This document shows positions 9,119 through 18,783 of a stretch of DNA of 43,525 nucleotides, piece after piece. This DNA comes from an uncultured Azospirillum sp. (lineage in GTDB: Bacteria; Pseudomonadota; Alphaproteobacteria; RF32; CAG-239). Location of the stretch: contig CAMYUM010000014.1 in NCBI GenBank assembly GCA_947301965.1, positions 1-43,525 on the forward strand. Reading direction: 5' to 3'. Below the pieces are notes generated by a model. That model was not told the DNA's origin, searched no databases, and worked only from the letters and a program-made list of their open reading frames with translations. The first letter of the stretch is position 1, and each line of letters opens with the position of its first letter. Made by a program: the position numbers and the translations under genes.

Positions 9119-10168
9119 ATGCCTTTAGTTACAATGCGTCAGATTTTAGACCACGCGGCCGAAAACAATTATGGTGTTCCGGCTTTTAATATCAATGATA
9201 TGGAACAAGTTATCGCTGTTTTGCAGGCAGCTCGTAAAGTTAATGCTCCGGTTATTTTGCAAACATCTACCGGCGCACGTAAATTTGCCGGTGATCCGAT
9301 GATACGCCATATGGTTGCCGCCGGAATTGAAATGTTTCCGGAATTGCCGATTTGTATTCACCAAGACCACGGCGCATCAGTTGATATTTGCCAATCAGCA
9401 ATTGTTAACGGATATTCTTCGGTAATGATGGACGGGTCTTTGGAAGCTGACGGCAAAACTCCGTCATCTTTTGAGTACAATGTTCACGTAACTAAAGAAG
9501 TTGTTGCTCGCGCTCATGCCGTAGGCGCTTCGGTTGAAGGCGAACTCGGTGTTATCGGATCTTTAGAAACCGGAAAAGGTGATAAAGAAGACGGTCACGG
9601 AGCAGAAGGAACTATTGATAAAAAACGTCTGGTTACCGACCCTGACGAAGCTGCTCACTTCGTGGCAGAAACCAAACTTGATGCTTTGGCTGTTGCTGTC
9701 GGAACATCTCATGGTGCTTATAAATTTACCCGTAAACCGACAGGCGATATTTTGGCAATTGATGTAATTGAAAAAATTCATCAAAAACTGCCTAATACCC
9801 ACATGGTTATGCACGGATCTTCTTCTGTTCCGCAAGAATTGCAGGATTTGATTAATGCATACGGCGGCGCTATTCCGCAGACATTCGGCGTTCCGGTTGA
9901 GGACATTGTTCGCGGTATTAAGGCCGGAGTACGCAAGGTTAATGTTGATACCGACTGCCGCATGGCGATTACCGGCGCTATCCGTAAATTGTTTGCTGAA
10001 AACCCGAAAGAGTTTGATCCGCGTAAATATCTCAAACCGGCAATTGAAGAGATGCAAAAAGTTTGCGAAGCCCGTTATATTGCCTTCGGTGCCGCCGGAC
10101 ATGCCGACCAAATTAAGGTTATTCCGATGTCAGAAATGGCAAAACGTTACGCTGCAGGCGAATTATAA
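9119..10168 (+). CDS. fba: Fructose-bisphosphate aldolase, class II
   Basis: 349-aa zinc-dependent aldolase that splits fructose 1,6-bisphosphate into dihydroxyacetone phosphate and glyceraldehyde 3-phosphate (glycolysis, gluconeogenesis). The catalytic Asp83 and zinc ligand His84 are in HQDHG. Further zinc and substrate residues appear in EGELG, GTSHGAYK and HGSSS, and the phosphate/FBP-binding part is VRKVNVDTDCR. Length and the KEDGHG loop fit the longer Calvin-cycle-type subtype of class II enzymes. Strong Shine-Dalgarno AAGGAG is 4-5 nt before ATG. Monocistronic: it has its own promoter and a strong terminator 20 nt after the stop. Confidence 0.97.
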   Translation: MPLVTMRQILDHAAENNYGVPAFNINDMEQVIAVLQAARKVNAPVILQTSTGARKFAGDPMIRHMVAAGIEMFPELPICIHQDHGASVDICQSAIVNGYSSVMMDGSLEADGKTPSSFEYNVHVTKEVVARAHAVGASVEGELGVIGSLETGKGDKEDGHGAEGTIDKKRLVTDPDEAAHFVAETKLDALAVAVGTSHGAYKFTRKPTGDILAIDVIEKIHQKLPNTHMVMHGSSSVPQELQDLINAYGGAIPQTFGVPVEDIVRGIKAGVRKVNVDTDCRMAITGAIRKLFAENPKEFDPRKYLKPAIEEMQKVCEARYIAFGAAGHADQIKVIPMSEMAKRYAAGEL

Positions 10169-10186
10169 AAATTTGAGTCTGTACAA

Positions 10187-10220
10187 CAAAAGCCGCTTGT
10201 TACGACAAGCGGCTTTTTGT
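10187..10220. terminator. Bidirectional intrinsic terminator
   Basis: An 11-bp perfect stem (AAGCCGCTTGT / ACAAGCGGCTT) with tetraloop TACG, flanked by A-run on the left and T-run on the right. It can end both fba (plus) and the hslV-to-orf129 transcript (minus). Confidence 0.9.
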
Positions 10221-10235
10221 TTAGGCTAATAATTG

Positions 10236-10625
10236 CTATTGATCTTCATCATCTAAGATTGTGACGCTCCGAACCAAAATTAAAAATGATCCGGCAAGCA
10301 GAAGCCAAACGCTGGTATAAGCGCCGGCGACAAGCATAATAACAGCAATAATCAGCGCAATCTTCCACAGTGTTGAACTAAAGCGAAAATATACGACTAT
10401 TCCGCCCAAAAGCACTATGAGTGCGCAAACCATACATGCAATCTCTGCTTCAATGTCAAAAATGACCGCAAGAGTTGCCAAAGCTACAAGTACAAGCTCA
10501 AATACACGCCAAGCCCTTCTTTCCCAGGGATAATGACCGAATTTTGCAAGTACCTTGTCCGTGTTTAAAAGCACCGACATATACATTGCCATAAAGACAA
10601 GTACCAGAAGAATAAATAATCCCAT
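10236..10625 (-). CDS. Small multi-pass membrane protein, function unknown
   Basis: 129 aa, almost wholly hydrophobic, with four to five predicted membrane segments (FILLVLVFMAMYMSVLL; VLVALATLAVIF; ACMVCALIVLLGGIVVYF; IALIIAVIMLVAGAYTSVWLLLAGSFLIL) and an acidic C-terminus (DDEDQ). A short WERRAWRVFE loop lies between segments 1 and 2. No family is recognised. It is the last gene of the hslV-hslU-hemW-ampG run, 62 nt after ampG, and ends just before the shared terminator. Confidence 0.7.
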   Translation of the reverse strand: MGLFILLVLVFMAMYMSVLLNTDKVLAKFGHYPWERRAWRVFELVLVALATLAVIFDIEAEIACMVCALIVLLGGIVVYFRFSSTLWKIALIIAVIMLVAGAYTSVWLLLAGSFLILVRSVTILDDEDQ

Positions 10626-10687
10626 AAGAAATTGATTAATAATTTGATTTTGCCTGATACTAACAAGGTAAAAGGCTTTTGTAAAGT

Positions 10688-11977
10688 TTATTTGTGCACC
10701 AGGTCATGCCGTATCATATACCAAAGCAGTATCAGTGCAGGTAAAACCAACAGTGCCGAACATAAGAAAAAGTTGGGCCAGCTTAAATGCCCGGCGACAT
10801 ATCCGCTGCTTGATGCAACAACATCGCGAGTAATACTCATTAATGATGATAATAAAGCATATTGGGTTGCCGTGTAAGCAACACTACACAAAGAAGACAG
10901 ATATGCAACAAGCGCCGTAGTTGCCATACCACCGGCAAGATTATCGGCACAAATAGTAACGCCGAGCATGTAGATATTATTACCGGCGTAGGCTTGCGCT
11001 ATATAAACAAGATTGGTTAATCCCTGTAAGATTCCGGTCAACATAAGGCTGTAACGTAAGCCTTTGCGACCTACAACCAAACCGCCGATAAGACCGCCGA
11101 TAATGGTGGCAATCATGCCGTAAATTTTTGAAGCATAGCCGATTTGCGCTTTGGTAAAGCCCATATCATCATAAAACAAGTTAGCCATAGGAGCTTTGTA
11201 GTCATCACTCAGTCTGAACAGCAGAATGAAAATCAGTATCAAATACCATTTATTGTGGCGCATAAAATCCGTAAACGGGGCAACTATTGAACGGCGTAAA
11301 AAACGTACGAGACGCGGAACAAAAGGTAGTTTTTCGGCAGATGGCTCGTGGTATGATTTGTCTTTTTTAGGCTCTTTGGAAAAAAGAATTGTAATAATAC
11401 CGACTACCGCACCCATTGACATAATCGAATAAACTTCATTCCAACTCAAATGGTCCGCCAGCATTAGGGCAAATGCGCCGGAAAAAATCATACCGATACG
11501 ATAGCCAAGTACAAAAACCGCTGAACCAGCACCCTGCTCTTTATCGTCAAAACTGTCAATACGAAACGAATCGACAACTATGTCTTGTGAGGCTGAACAA
11601 AAGACCACCACCATCGCCAAAAAAGCAACTAACTGCCAGTTGTCTATTGATGGCGTTATGCGTGACAGAGCTAAAATTGACAGCATAAGCAATAATTGAG
11701 TAAACAATGCCCAGCCGCGGCGGCGTCCGAGCCGGCAAAACAGCGGCAACTTAATGCGATCGATTAGCGGCGACCATGCCCATTTGAAACTATAAGGACT
11801 TTTGACCAAAGCAAAGGCCCCGATTAAAGCGTAACTCAAACCGCTATCTTTGAGCCACAACGACAATGTTCCCGAAACCAAAAGCAACGGAAAACCGCTG
11901 GAAAAACCAAGCCCTATCATCGCAAGCATACGCTTGTCGGCATAAATTGACAGTGATTGCAGCCATTTTCTGAACAT
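10688..11977 (-). CDS. ampG: AmpG-like muropeptide permease (MFS)
   Basis: 429-aa 12-TM major facilitator importing GlcNAc-anhydroMurNAc peptides for peptidoglycan recycling. The AmpG signature is clear at the N-terminus: MIGLGFSSGFPLLLVSGTLSLWL, then FKWAWSPLIDR and the basic GRRRGWALFTQ cytoplasmic loop, and later SSQDIVVD-like CSASQDIVVDSFRID. The start is placed at ATG 11975-11977 (MFRKW), because AGAGGT lies 5-6 nt upstream; an upstream in-frame start would lack this. It lies 42 nt downstream of hemW. Together with murI, the S66 peptidase and the NlpD-like protein it forms a loose murein theme in this window. Confidence 0.9.
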   Translation of the reverse strand: MFRKWLQSLSIYADKRMLAMIGLGFSSGFPLLLVSGTLSLWLKDSGLSYALIGAFALVKSPYSFKWAWSPLIDRIKLPLFCRLGRRRGWALFTQLLLMLSILALSRITPSIDNWQLVAFLAMVVVFCSASQDIVVDSFRIDSFDDKEQGAGSAVFVLGYRIGMIFSGAFALMLADHLSWNEVYSIMSMGAVVGIITILFSKEPKKDKSYHEPSAEKLPFVPRLVRFLRRSIVAPFTDFMRHNKWYLILIFILLFRLSDDYKAPMANLFYDDMGFTKAQIGYASKIYGMIATIIGGLIGGLVVGRKGLRYSLMLTGILQGLTNLVYIAQAYAGNNIYMLGVTICADNLAGGMATTALVAYLSSLCSVAYTATQYALLSSLMSITRDVVASSSGYVAGHLSWPNFFLCSALLVLPALILLWYMIRHDLVHK

Positions 11978-12019
11978 TTCTACCTCTTGCTTTGAAGCTA
12001 GCACAGAGAGGTTAATTTT

Positions 12020-13108
12020 TTATAAGTTTATAAGCTGCTCTATAAGATAATTTAAAACTAAATTTCCGGAATCCGTAGTTTTTAGTGTTTCCGGGGTATC
12101 CAACAAAAGGCCTTCGTTCTGAAAATGTTGTAATTTTTGTTGATTAATGACATTTTCCGCAGAAAGTCCGCATTGAAAATTAAAACGTTTTTTATCAATA
12201 CCTTCACGCAGACGCAAACCCATAATCAGCAATTCTTCGGCGCGCTCTTGAGGAGTTATGAGTTCTTGCTGACGAGGATAAAATGTGTTGTAAAGCTTGC
12301 CTCCGATATGAAGTCTGCCAATACCGCCGTTGCCGATACCGACATAATCATATCCCTGCCAATAACCGAGATTGTGGCGGCATTCAAAACCGCTTTGAGC
12401 ATAGTTAGAAACCTCGTAACGATTGTAACCGTGCTCGGAAAGTATTTCTTCAGACATAGAATAAAGATTGCGCGATGTTTCATCATCAGCTGATTTGATG
12501 CCTTTGCGAGCAAAAACCGTGTTCTCCTCAATGGTAAGTTGATAAAGGGACAAATGTTTCAGCCCGAAAGAACAGGCCATTGAAAGTTCTTTTTGCCATG
12601 ATTGTATATCTTGGTCAGGACGGGCATAAATCAAGTCAATGGAGTGATTATCAAAATTATGCAAAACCAAATCAATCGATGACAGCGCTTCGGATAAACT
12701 GTGCGTGCGTCCGAGAAACTTTAAATCATCATCGTTTAGGGCTTGCACTCCCAGAGAAAGCCGATTTATACCTGCGGATTTAAGGTCGGAAAATAAGTTG
12801 TTGTGATTGGTGTTGGGGTTGGCCTCGAGTGAGATTTCAAGACTGTCGGAACAAGACCAAAGCGAGGTTATTTGATTGATGATTGCTGCAATATACTGCG
12901 GTTCAATCAGCGACGGAGTACCGCCGCCGAAGAAAATGCTCTCAACCTTATAATCATCATTCAGGCTGCGATAATATTCTAAATCCGCAAGATAGCCTTT
13001 GATTATTTCTTTTTGGTCAACATTTTTTTGGACACGGCTGAAAAAATCGCAATACGGACATTTGCTTTTGCAATAAGGCCAATGGATATATATTCCTAAA
13101 CGCTGCAT
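12020..13108 (-). CDS. hemW: Radical SAM heme chaperone HemW
   Basis: 362-aa radical SAM protein of the HemN/HemW group, which binds heme and is thought to deliver it to client hemoproteins. The cluster motif is YCKSKCPYCDF: CxxxCxxC followed by D-F, and lacking the fourth Cys (CxC) of true oxygen-independent coproporphyrinogen oxidase HemN. That makes HemW the better name. Further motifs are FFGGGTPS and the LEANP strand. The ATG overlaps the hslU stop by one base (TGATG), so the two are translationally coupled. hslVU-hemW adjacency is seen in other proteobacteria. Confidence 0.92.
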   Translation of the reverse strand: MQRLGIYIHWPYCKSKCPYCDFFSRVQKNVDQKEIIKGYLADLEYYRSLNDDYKVESIFFGGGTPSLIEPQYIAAIINQITSLWSCSDSLEISLEANPNTNHNNLFSDLKSAGINRLSLGVQALNDDDLKFLGRTHSLSEALSSIDLVLHNFDNHSIDLIYARPDQDIQSWQKELSMACSFGLKHLSLYQLTIEENTVFARKGIKSADDETSRNLYSMSEEILSEHGYNRYEVSNYAQSGFECRHNLGYWQGYDYVGIGNGGIGRLHIGGKLYNTFYPRQQELITPQERAEELLIMGLRLREGIDKKRFNFQCGLSAENVINQQKLQHFQNEGLLLDTPETLKTTDSGNLVLNYLIEQLINL

Positions 13109-14424
13109 CAGAGAATAAACTTTGATAGATCACTTACTTTGGTATAGCGATTAAGTTTTTCATCAACCATTTCCGGCGTAATAACAACTTTGTCGCCACT
13201 GCGGTCCGATGCCGTAAAACTGATGTCTTCGAGCAGGATTTCTAGCACCGTATGCAAACGGCGAGCCCCGATGTTTTCAACATTTTCGTTAATCTGCACG
13301 GCAATGTCAGCTATGCGGTCAATAGCCTCCGGTGCAAATTCGAGCTCAAAGTTCTCGGTTTGCATCAAAGCACGATATTGTTTGATGAGGTTGGCTTCGG
13401 GTTCGGTTAAAATCCGCACAAAATCTTTGTGTGTAAGAGCCTGAAGTTCAACCCTTATCGGCAATCTTCCCTGAAGTTCGGGTAATAAATCCGATGGCTT
13501 TGAGAGATGAAAAGCTCCCGAACAAATGAACAAAATGTGATTGGTCCTGACCATGCCGTGTTTGGTAGAAACGGTTGTTCCCTCTATCAACGGCAACAAA
13601 TCACGTTGCACCCCTTCGCGTGAAACATCACCACCGCGACGTTCATCGTGTCCGCAGATTTTATCAATTTCATCAATAAATACTATACCGTCATTTTCAA
13701 CTGATTTTATTGACTCGGAAATTATCTTATCGTTATCAAGAAGTTTGTCGCATTCTTCCTGTATGACAACTTTGCGAGCATCGGCTACGGTCATTTTTTT
13801 GGTGGTATATTTGTCACCGAATGACTTACCCAAAATATCACCAAGGCTAATCATACCCATTGAAGCACCGGGCATTCCGGGAATCTCCATAGTAGGCATG
13901 GTATTGGCTTGCGAATCGATAATACTGATTTCTATCTCTCGTTCATCAATCTCTCCGGCACGAAACATTTGGCGAAATTTTGACTTGGTTTCATCGCTTG
14001 CAGACAGACCGACCAAAGCCTCGATAATGCGTTCTTCTGCCGTCAAAGCAGCTTTTTCTTCAACTGCTTTGCGCATTTTGGTTTTGTTTTGTGAAATAGC
14101 AATATCCAATAAATCACGAATTATTGATTCTACATCACGTCCGACATAACCGATTTCGGTAAATTTGGTGGCTTCTACTTTGATAAAAGGAGCTTTGGCA
14201 AGTTTGGCCAAGCGCCGTGAAATCTCAGTTTTACCGACACCGGTCGGACCTACCATCAAAATGTTCTTGGGCACAATTTCTTCACGCAAATTTTCTTCGA
14301 CCTGCATGCGGCGCCAGCGGTTACGCAAAGCAACGGCAACGGCTTTTTTGGCGTCTTCCTGACCGATAATATAACGGTCCAGTTCAGAGACAATTTCACG
14401 AGGACTAAAATTGGTGCTAGTCAT
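13108..14424 (-). CDS. hslU: ATP-dependent protease ATPase subunit HslU
   Basis: 438-aa AAA+ unfoldase that feeds substrates into the HslV peptidase. Walker A GPTGVGKT is at residues 59-66, Walker B in IVFIDEID, and the pore motif is in [10 protein letters not shown]. The insertion (I) domain carries the PGMPGASMG loop. The C-terminus ends in SKFIL, the tail that docks into HslV in the active state. I use ATG 14422-14424 ([12 protein letters not shown]); the longer frame begins with TTG and adds an unlikely MKRFRK extension. This ATG overlaps the last 8 nt of hslV (ATGACTAG). Confidence 0.96.
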   Translation of the reverse strand: MTSTNFSPREIVSELDRYIIGQEDAKKAVAVALRNRWRRMQVEENLREEIVPKNILMVGPTGVGKTEISRRLAKLAKAPFIKVEATKFTEIGYVGRDVESIIRDLLDIAISQNKTKMRKAVEEKAALTAEERIIEALVGLSASDETKSKFRQMFRAGEIDEREIEISIIDSQANTMPTMEIPGMPGASMGMISLGDILGKSFGDKYTTKKMTVADARKVVIQEECDKLLDNDKIISESIKSVENDGIVFIDEIDKICGHDERRGGDVSREGVQRDLLPLIEGTTVSTKHGMVRTNHILFICSGAFHLSKPSDLLPELQGRLPIRVELQALTHKDFVRILTEPEANLIKQYRALMQTENFELEFAPEAIDRIADIAVQINENVENIGARRLHTVLEILLEDISFTASDRSGDKVVITPEMVDEKLNRYTKVSDLSKFIL

Positions 14425-14950
14425 TTTGCGAAACCTTTTCAATAGTTAAATTGTGGTTGGTGTAAACATCAATATCTCCCGCAATCTGCATGGCTTTGCG
14501 AGCGATATCCTCCGAGGTCAGGCCTTTAATATCATTCAACGCTTTAGCCGCGGCCATGGCATAGTTACCACCGCTGCCGATACCGATAATACCGTCATCG
14601 GGTTCCATAACCTCACCGGTGCCGGAAATAACCAATGATACGTCTTTATCAGCAACAATCATAAACGCTTGAAGCTGGCGCAAATATTTATCCATACGCC
14701 AATCTTTGGCAAGTTCTACGGCAGCACGTTTGAGTTGATAAGCGTGTTTTTCAAGTTTGCCCTCAAGGCGTTCAATCAATGTAATACCGTCGGCGGCAGC
14801 TCCGGCAAAACCGGCAATTATTTTGCCGTTACCGATACGGCGAACTTTTACTGATTTTGATTTGAAAATAACTGTTTCTCCCAAAGTTGCCTGCCCATCA
14901 CCGGCAATAACAACCTCAGAACCTTTACGAACGCATAAAATTGTGGTCAT
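14417..14950 (-). CDS. hslV: ATP-dependent protease peptidase subunit HslV
   Basis: 177-aa proteasome-related threonine peptidase forming a double hexamer capped by HslU. After Met1 comes Thr2-Thr3-Ile ([10 protein letters not shown]), the self-exposed catalytic threonine of the family. Conserved GDGQATLG, the lysine region [16 protein letters not shown] and the [12 protein letters not shown] motif are all present. AAGGAT lies 6 nt before the ATG. It begins 69 nt after murI on the same strand; that gap contains AT-rich sequence (CATATAAAC) that could hold a promoter but no clear consensus pair. Overlaps hslU by 8 nt. Confidence 0.96.
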   Translation of the reverse strand: MTTILCVRKGSEVVIAGDGQATLGETVIFKSKSVKVRRIGNGKIIAGFAGAAADGITLIERLEGKLEKHAYQLKRAAVELAKDWRMDKYLRQLQAFMIVADKDVSLVISGTGEVMEPDDGIIGIGSGGNYAMAAAKALNDIKGLTSEDIARKAMQIAGDIDVYTNHNLTIEKVSQND

Positions 14951-15019
14951 TTGCTATCCTTTGAAAAAATTGTCTATGTTTATATGTAGGTAAAATTTTA
15001 TCGCTTTGCAAGTAGATGG

Positions 15020-15799
15020 TTATGCTTTTACCAAAGGAATGTCAGCAAAAAGGTTGGAAGCAACTTTTTGAGAGTGGTTATTCAATGAGCTTACTTTAAA
15101 ACAGCGGGCGCCTTGTCTGCCGAGTTTGTGTTCAATTTCAGAGTGGCGGGAAAGATAGTTTTTAAGTTTATCTGCCATGAGTTCATCTTGAGAAATTATT
15201 CTGACTTTGGGGAGAGCCTCACGAAACATGTTTTTTAATAACGGATAGTGAGTACACCCTAAAATAAGACTGTCGCAAGATGTAAATGAACGGCTGTACT
15301 CTCGCACAAACTCTTGCGCTGTAGCAAAATCATTGTTTTCAATGGCGGGAACAAGTTCGGGAGCAGCAATTTCTTCAATATCAAGATTGGGAACAATTTT
15401 GTGCATCTCGGCTCGATAAATATGTGAACGAATCGTCGCCGAGGTGGCAATTACACCTACTTTTTGCGGATTGTTTTCAACTGCGACCTCAACCGTCGGA
15501 ATAACAACGCCGAGAACTTTGATATCAGGTGCAGATGACGGAATAAAACGCTGTTGAATATAGCGCAAGGCTATTGATGTTGCCGTGTTGCAGGCAATAA
15601 TTATAATTTTGCAGTCATTGGCTATCATATAACGCATGGCATCAAGAGTATAATTTAGTATGCGGCCGGAGGTTTTATCACCATAAGGAAGATGCGCCGA
15701 ATCGCCATAGTAAAAATAGTTATATTCGGGCATGGCGTTGATGAACGCTTTTGTAATTACCAAGCCGCCTAATCCGGAATCAAAAACACCTATTTTCAT
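15020..15799 (-). CDS. murI: Glutamate racemase
   Basis: 259-aa cofactor-independent racemase converting L-glutamate to D-glutamate for peptidoglycan. Motifs in order: FDSGLGGL at residues 6-13, YYGDSAHLPYGDK, first catalytic Cys70 in ACNTAT, and second catalytic Cys182 in GCTHYPLL. Length is typical. The gene lies immediately downstream of the terminator of the 900-aa gene, so it starts its own transcript, and may extend it into hslV. Confidence 0.95.
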   Translation of the reverse strand: MKIGVFDSGLGGLVITKAFINAMPEYNYFYYGDSAHLPYGDKTSGRILNYTLDAMRYMIANDCKIIIIACNTATSIALRYIQQRFIPSSAPDIKVLGVVIPTVEVAVENNPQKVGVIATSATIRSHIYRAEMHKIVPNLDIEEIAAPELVPAIENNDFATAQEFVREYSRSFTSCDSLILGCTHYPLLKNMFREALPKVRIISQDELMADKLKNYLSRHSEIEHKLGRQGARCFKVSSLNNHSQKVASNLFADIPLVKA

Positions 15800-15859
15800 T
15801 GTTTTTCACCTATACCGTTTTGGGTTGAGATTATCCAATGATAAAGTACTTTGCAACAA

Positions 15860-15887
15860 AAAACTCCCGGTTAAAAACGGGAGTTCA
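15860..15887 (-). terminator. Intrinsic terminator of the 900-aa gene
   Basis: Eight-bp stem AACTCCCG / CGGGAGTT with an 8-nt loop. Read on the minus strand it is followed by TTTTTTG, so it ends the gene at 15929-18619, separating it from murI. Confidence 0.8.
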
Positions 15888-15928
15888 GAAAATTTATATC
15901 CTCAAAAACACTGCTAAAATCTGAGTTA

Positions 15929-18619
15929 TTATGATCTGTAAAAACCTTTAGAAACACGATAGGTATATGTACGATCATCGTCTTTGGGGGCGTTATGAGT
16001 ATTACCGCTTTGTTCTGTTCCGGTTATTTTGCGCGAATGATAATAAACGTCATCTTCTATGACCGGACGCGCTCTGCCGCGGCGCGGTACTCTGTTCGCA
16101 TGAACTTGTTCGGTTTGAGTATTTTCGGCCATTTCCGTATTAGGCTCAGAAATTTCATCCGCTTTTGTAAATGCAAAATCGGGTTCTGATGCATTCTGTC
16201 CTTCATTGCTGTATGCGTATTCGTTCATAAACAATTGATTGCCGGCACTGATTTCTTTGCCCTCGGCTACGGCATTTTTAATGTTGGCAAAAGCCTCCGC
16301 CTCTATTTTGGCGGCAGTTTCATCATCGGGAATACCGCCTTTGAAAATGATGCTGCCGTCATCATCAATTTTGTATGATAATCCGTACGAACTTTGCGTA
16401 AAGCCTTCAGAAGAAGCCGCAGATATCATAACTTCCGAAACCGGGGCAGAATCAATATCGGTATTTGAGGCTACGGAAGCAGAAGTTTTTTTAACGCCCG
16501 AAGCTGACGTATGTTCTCTGATTTTTTCGGATATAAGTTTGTTTTCGTCAGTATCGGTTCCATAATCATTATTTGAACCTGCCGTCTTAGATGGCAAAGG
16601 AGCCAAACGGGCAGAGGCCAGAGTTTGATAATCAGATGCTTTTGTATGTTCAGTTATTACCGAGGTTCGGTGTTCACCTCTCATTATACGTAATTTTTCA
16701 CCGACGGTAATTTCGTCGTTATCTGCTATGGTTCCGCCTTTGACATTAGAAAATGCGGCGATATTGCTTGCGGAAACATGCGTGTTGCGGACATTGGCAA
16801 CAGATGTTTCGGGTTCAAGTGTCGAAGTTTCGGTGTGGTCCGGTAGATTTGTGTTGTTTTCAACAAGCAAATTTATATCAGAATCGTTGTTGCTATAAAA
16901 CTCCGCTTTTCCACTTCCGGAACCAAAAATGGCGGCACCGGCAAGACCGATTGCCGTACCGAGACCGGAGCTCCAACCGCGTTTTTTCTTTTCCCGTCTT
17001 TTCTGGTTGATAAACGAGGCTTTTTCAGCAAAGATTTTTTGGTCCTCGGCAGGGAGGTTAATTCTGTTATTTTTAATTACTAATGTATAATAAGCCTCTG
17101 GATCGGAAGAGCGCAATTTGAGAGTTTCTTTGTCGTGCGGAAATTTTGTAGCCCCCTGCAGTTTGAGCAGTTCATCAAGTTCAAGCTCGGCTTTGTGCTG
17201 TTGCATAGAAGTATTGATACCCGTTGTTACGCCGGCACTTACGCTGACAACCGACGATGCCCAAACTCTGGAGTTGGACAGTAATGATTTGCCAAAAGAC
17301 GAAAATTTTAAGTGGCGAAGTTTATTAATCAATCCGGAAGATGCATTGTTTGCCGATATAAGACCGCCGGCTCCTTGTTCGGAAATGTGTCCGACCAAAC
17401 CGGTTGCCGCGTTCAAACCGTGTTCGTTAATTATGCTTCCGGCAAAAATACCAGATACGGCAATTAATGCCGCGCTTTTACCTAAATCAACCATTTCATT
17501 GAAATTTTCTTTGGCCGTAATATAGCGAAAATAATTCTCATATTTTGATTTATCGGCATTTTGCTTATAATTGATAACGCTTCGGCGAACAGCTTTTTCA
17601 AGCTTATATCCCGAATAAGCTATCGAACCGACAATGCCGGTAGTCAAGCTGATTGTAACCGATTTTGCCGCAGGATATAAAAGCGGGTGTTTTTTGGTCA
17701 TTTGGGCATCCCACTCATAAACCTTATACCAAATATCTTTGGCATGAGACTTGATTTGAAGGCGTGTTGCCACCCTGGCAACATGAGCGCTGTGAGTGCA
17801 AGTAATTGTTGCTAATGCCGCTTTAAGATGTTTTCTGTCGGCAAAGGTGTTGGCATTAAATTGATTTTTAATGTTTTGATCAAGATAAGTATCACGAGCG
17901 GAAAAACTTTTGTCAGATGAGGAACAGTTTTCAAATTCACGATATTTATATTCATGCAGTAGTTCAACGCTGATTTGTCCTATTACTTCGGCCATCTTGG
18001 CAATATAGGCTTCTCGATTGGCTTTTCGGTCTGCGGAAGGTGCGCTTTTAGAAAGTGATTGTATGACCTCAACGCGTGCTAAATTGATGATTTCGGAATA
18101 TGTGTTTTTATCAATTGAAGAGAAAAAGCGCTTAAAATCTTCAAAGCCTTTGATTATGCGGTACTGTTCGGAGCCGTTAGAATTTGCGCACAAGCGGACG
18201 GGAGTAATTGACGAAGTAACTTTGTTCCACGCATCAGCATTAGAATTTATATCGGTATTTTCATTGACCGAAGAGATGTCGTTTTCATCATCAAATTTTT
18301 CCAGATACGGAGCAAGAGACTCTCGCATACTGTGAATTTCTGATTTTTGCTGCTCTGACCGTTGAGGTGCTTTTTCGAGAATATTGAGATACACATCAAA
18401 ATCGACGGCATTGTCAGGGGTGAGTACCAAATACTTGTATAATTCTACCTGACGGGCAGAATATAAACGAATGCGCTTCATTGCCCGGGCAACTTCTGCC
18501 GCCAGAGGACCGCTGTTGCCATAGGCTTCCAAATGCAGATAAGCATCGTGCAAAAAACTTACATTTCCGATACCGAAAGACAAGGAGGATAAAATTTGTT
18601 TGATTTTTGCGTCGCTCAT
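15929..18619 (-). CDS. Large protein of unknown family with hydrophobic segments
   Basis: 896 aa from the ATG at 18617-18619 (MSDAKIKQ) or 901 from the ATG at 18634; neither has a convincing ribosome site. I do not recognise a family. The N-terminal 300 residues are helical and charged, without a signal peptide. The middle (about 300-600) holds four hydrophobic or glycine-rich stretches: VTISLTTGIVGSIAYSG, SAALIAVSGIFAGSII, VWASSVVSVSAGVTTGI and GWSSGLGTAIGLAGAAIFGSG, the last preceded by a basic RREKKKRG. The C-terminal 300 residues are low-complexity, rich in S/T/E/N, and end in a basic, Tyr-rich tail (RTYTYRVSKGFYRS). It stands alone with its own terminator, between murI and an S66 peptidase. 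A membrane-associated or secreted effector-like protein is possible but unproven. Confidence 0.7.
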   Translation of the reverse strand: MSDAKIKQILSSLSFGIGNVSFLHDAYLHLEAYGNSGPLAAEVARAMKRIRLYSARQVELYKYLVLTPDNAVDFDVYLNILEKAPQRSEQQKSEIHSMRESLAPYLEKFDDENDISSVNENTDINSNADAWNKVTSSITPVRLCANSNGSEQYRIIKGFEDFKRFFSSIDKNTYSEIINLARVEVIQSLSKSAPSADRKANREAYIAKMAEVIGQISVELLHEYKYREFENCSSSDKSFSARDTYLDQNIKNQFNANTFADRKHLKAALATITCTHSAHVARVATRLQIKSHAKDIWYKVYEWDAQMTKKHPLLYPAAKSVTISLTTGIVGSIAYSGYKLEKAVRRSVINYKQNADKSKYENYFRYITAKENFNEMVDLGKSAALIAVSGIFAGSIINEHGLNAATGLVGHISEQGAGGLISANNASSGLINKLRHLKFSSFGKSLLSNSRVWASSVVSVSAGVTTGINTSMQQHKAELELDELLKLQGATKFPHDKETLKLRSSDPEAYYTLVIKNNRINLPAEDQKIFAEKASFINQKRREKKKRGWSSGLGTAIGLAGAAIFGSGSGKAEFYSNNDSDINLLVENNTNLPDHTETSTLEPETSVANVRNTHVSASNIAAFSNVKGGTIADNDEITVGEKLRIMRGEHRTSVITEHTKASDYQTLASARLAPLPSKTAGSNNDYGTDTDENKLISEKIREHTSASGVKKTSASVASNTDIDSAPVSEVMISAASSEGFTQSSYGLSYKIDDDGSIIFKGGIPDDETAAKIEAEAFANIKNAVAEGKEISAGNQLFMNEYAYSNEGQNASEPDFAFTKADEISEPNTEMAENTQTEQVHANRVPRRGRARPVIEDDVYYHSRKITGTEQSGNTHNAPKDDDRTYTYRVSKGFYRS

Positions 18620-18724
18620 TTGGTGCTGTCTCATTCTGCCGATTGCTTCAATACAGGGATATAATACAATAAAGTTACTATTTCGTCAACGGTATTTTGT
18701 CATTTTTGTCAAAATTAAAATATC

Positions 18725-18753
18725 TGGACATGTCGAAGGTTGTTATATATTAT
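18725..18753 (+). promoter_or_regulatory. Promoter of the S66 peptidase gene
   Basis: TGGACA at 18725-18730 and TATTAT at 18748-18753 with a 17-nt spacer; each is one base from consensus. The ATG lies 30 nt downstream behind GAGGAG. Confidence 0.6.
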
Positions 18754-18783
18754 TGGCAATAAAGCAAAATTGAGGAGAAAAAT

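Noticed and set aside
9563..10111. 182-aa minus-strand ORF inside fba
   Set aside because: Antisense shadow of a well-conserved aldolase gene with no ribosome site and no domain.
13541..14149. 202-aa plus-strand ORF opposite hslU
   Set aside because: Ser/Ile-rich shadow of hslU; coding conservation lies on the minus strand.
15800..15928. Possible small gene between murI and the ~900-aa gene
   Set aside because: 129 nt containing only the terminator and AT-rich sequence; no start with ribosome site.
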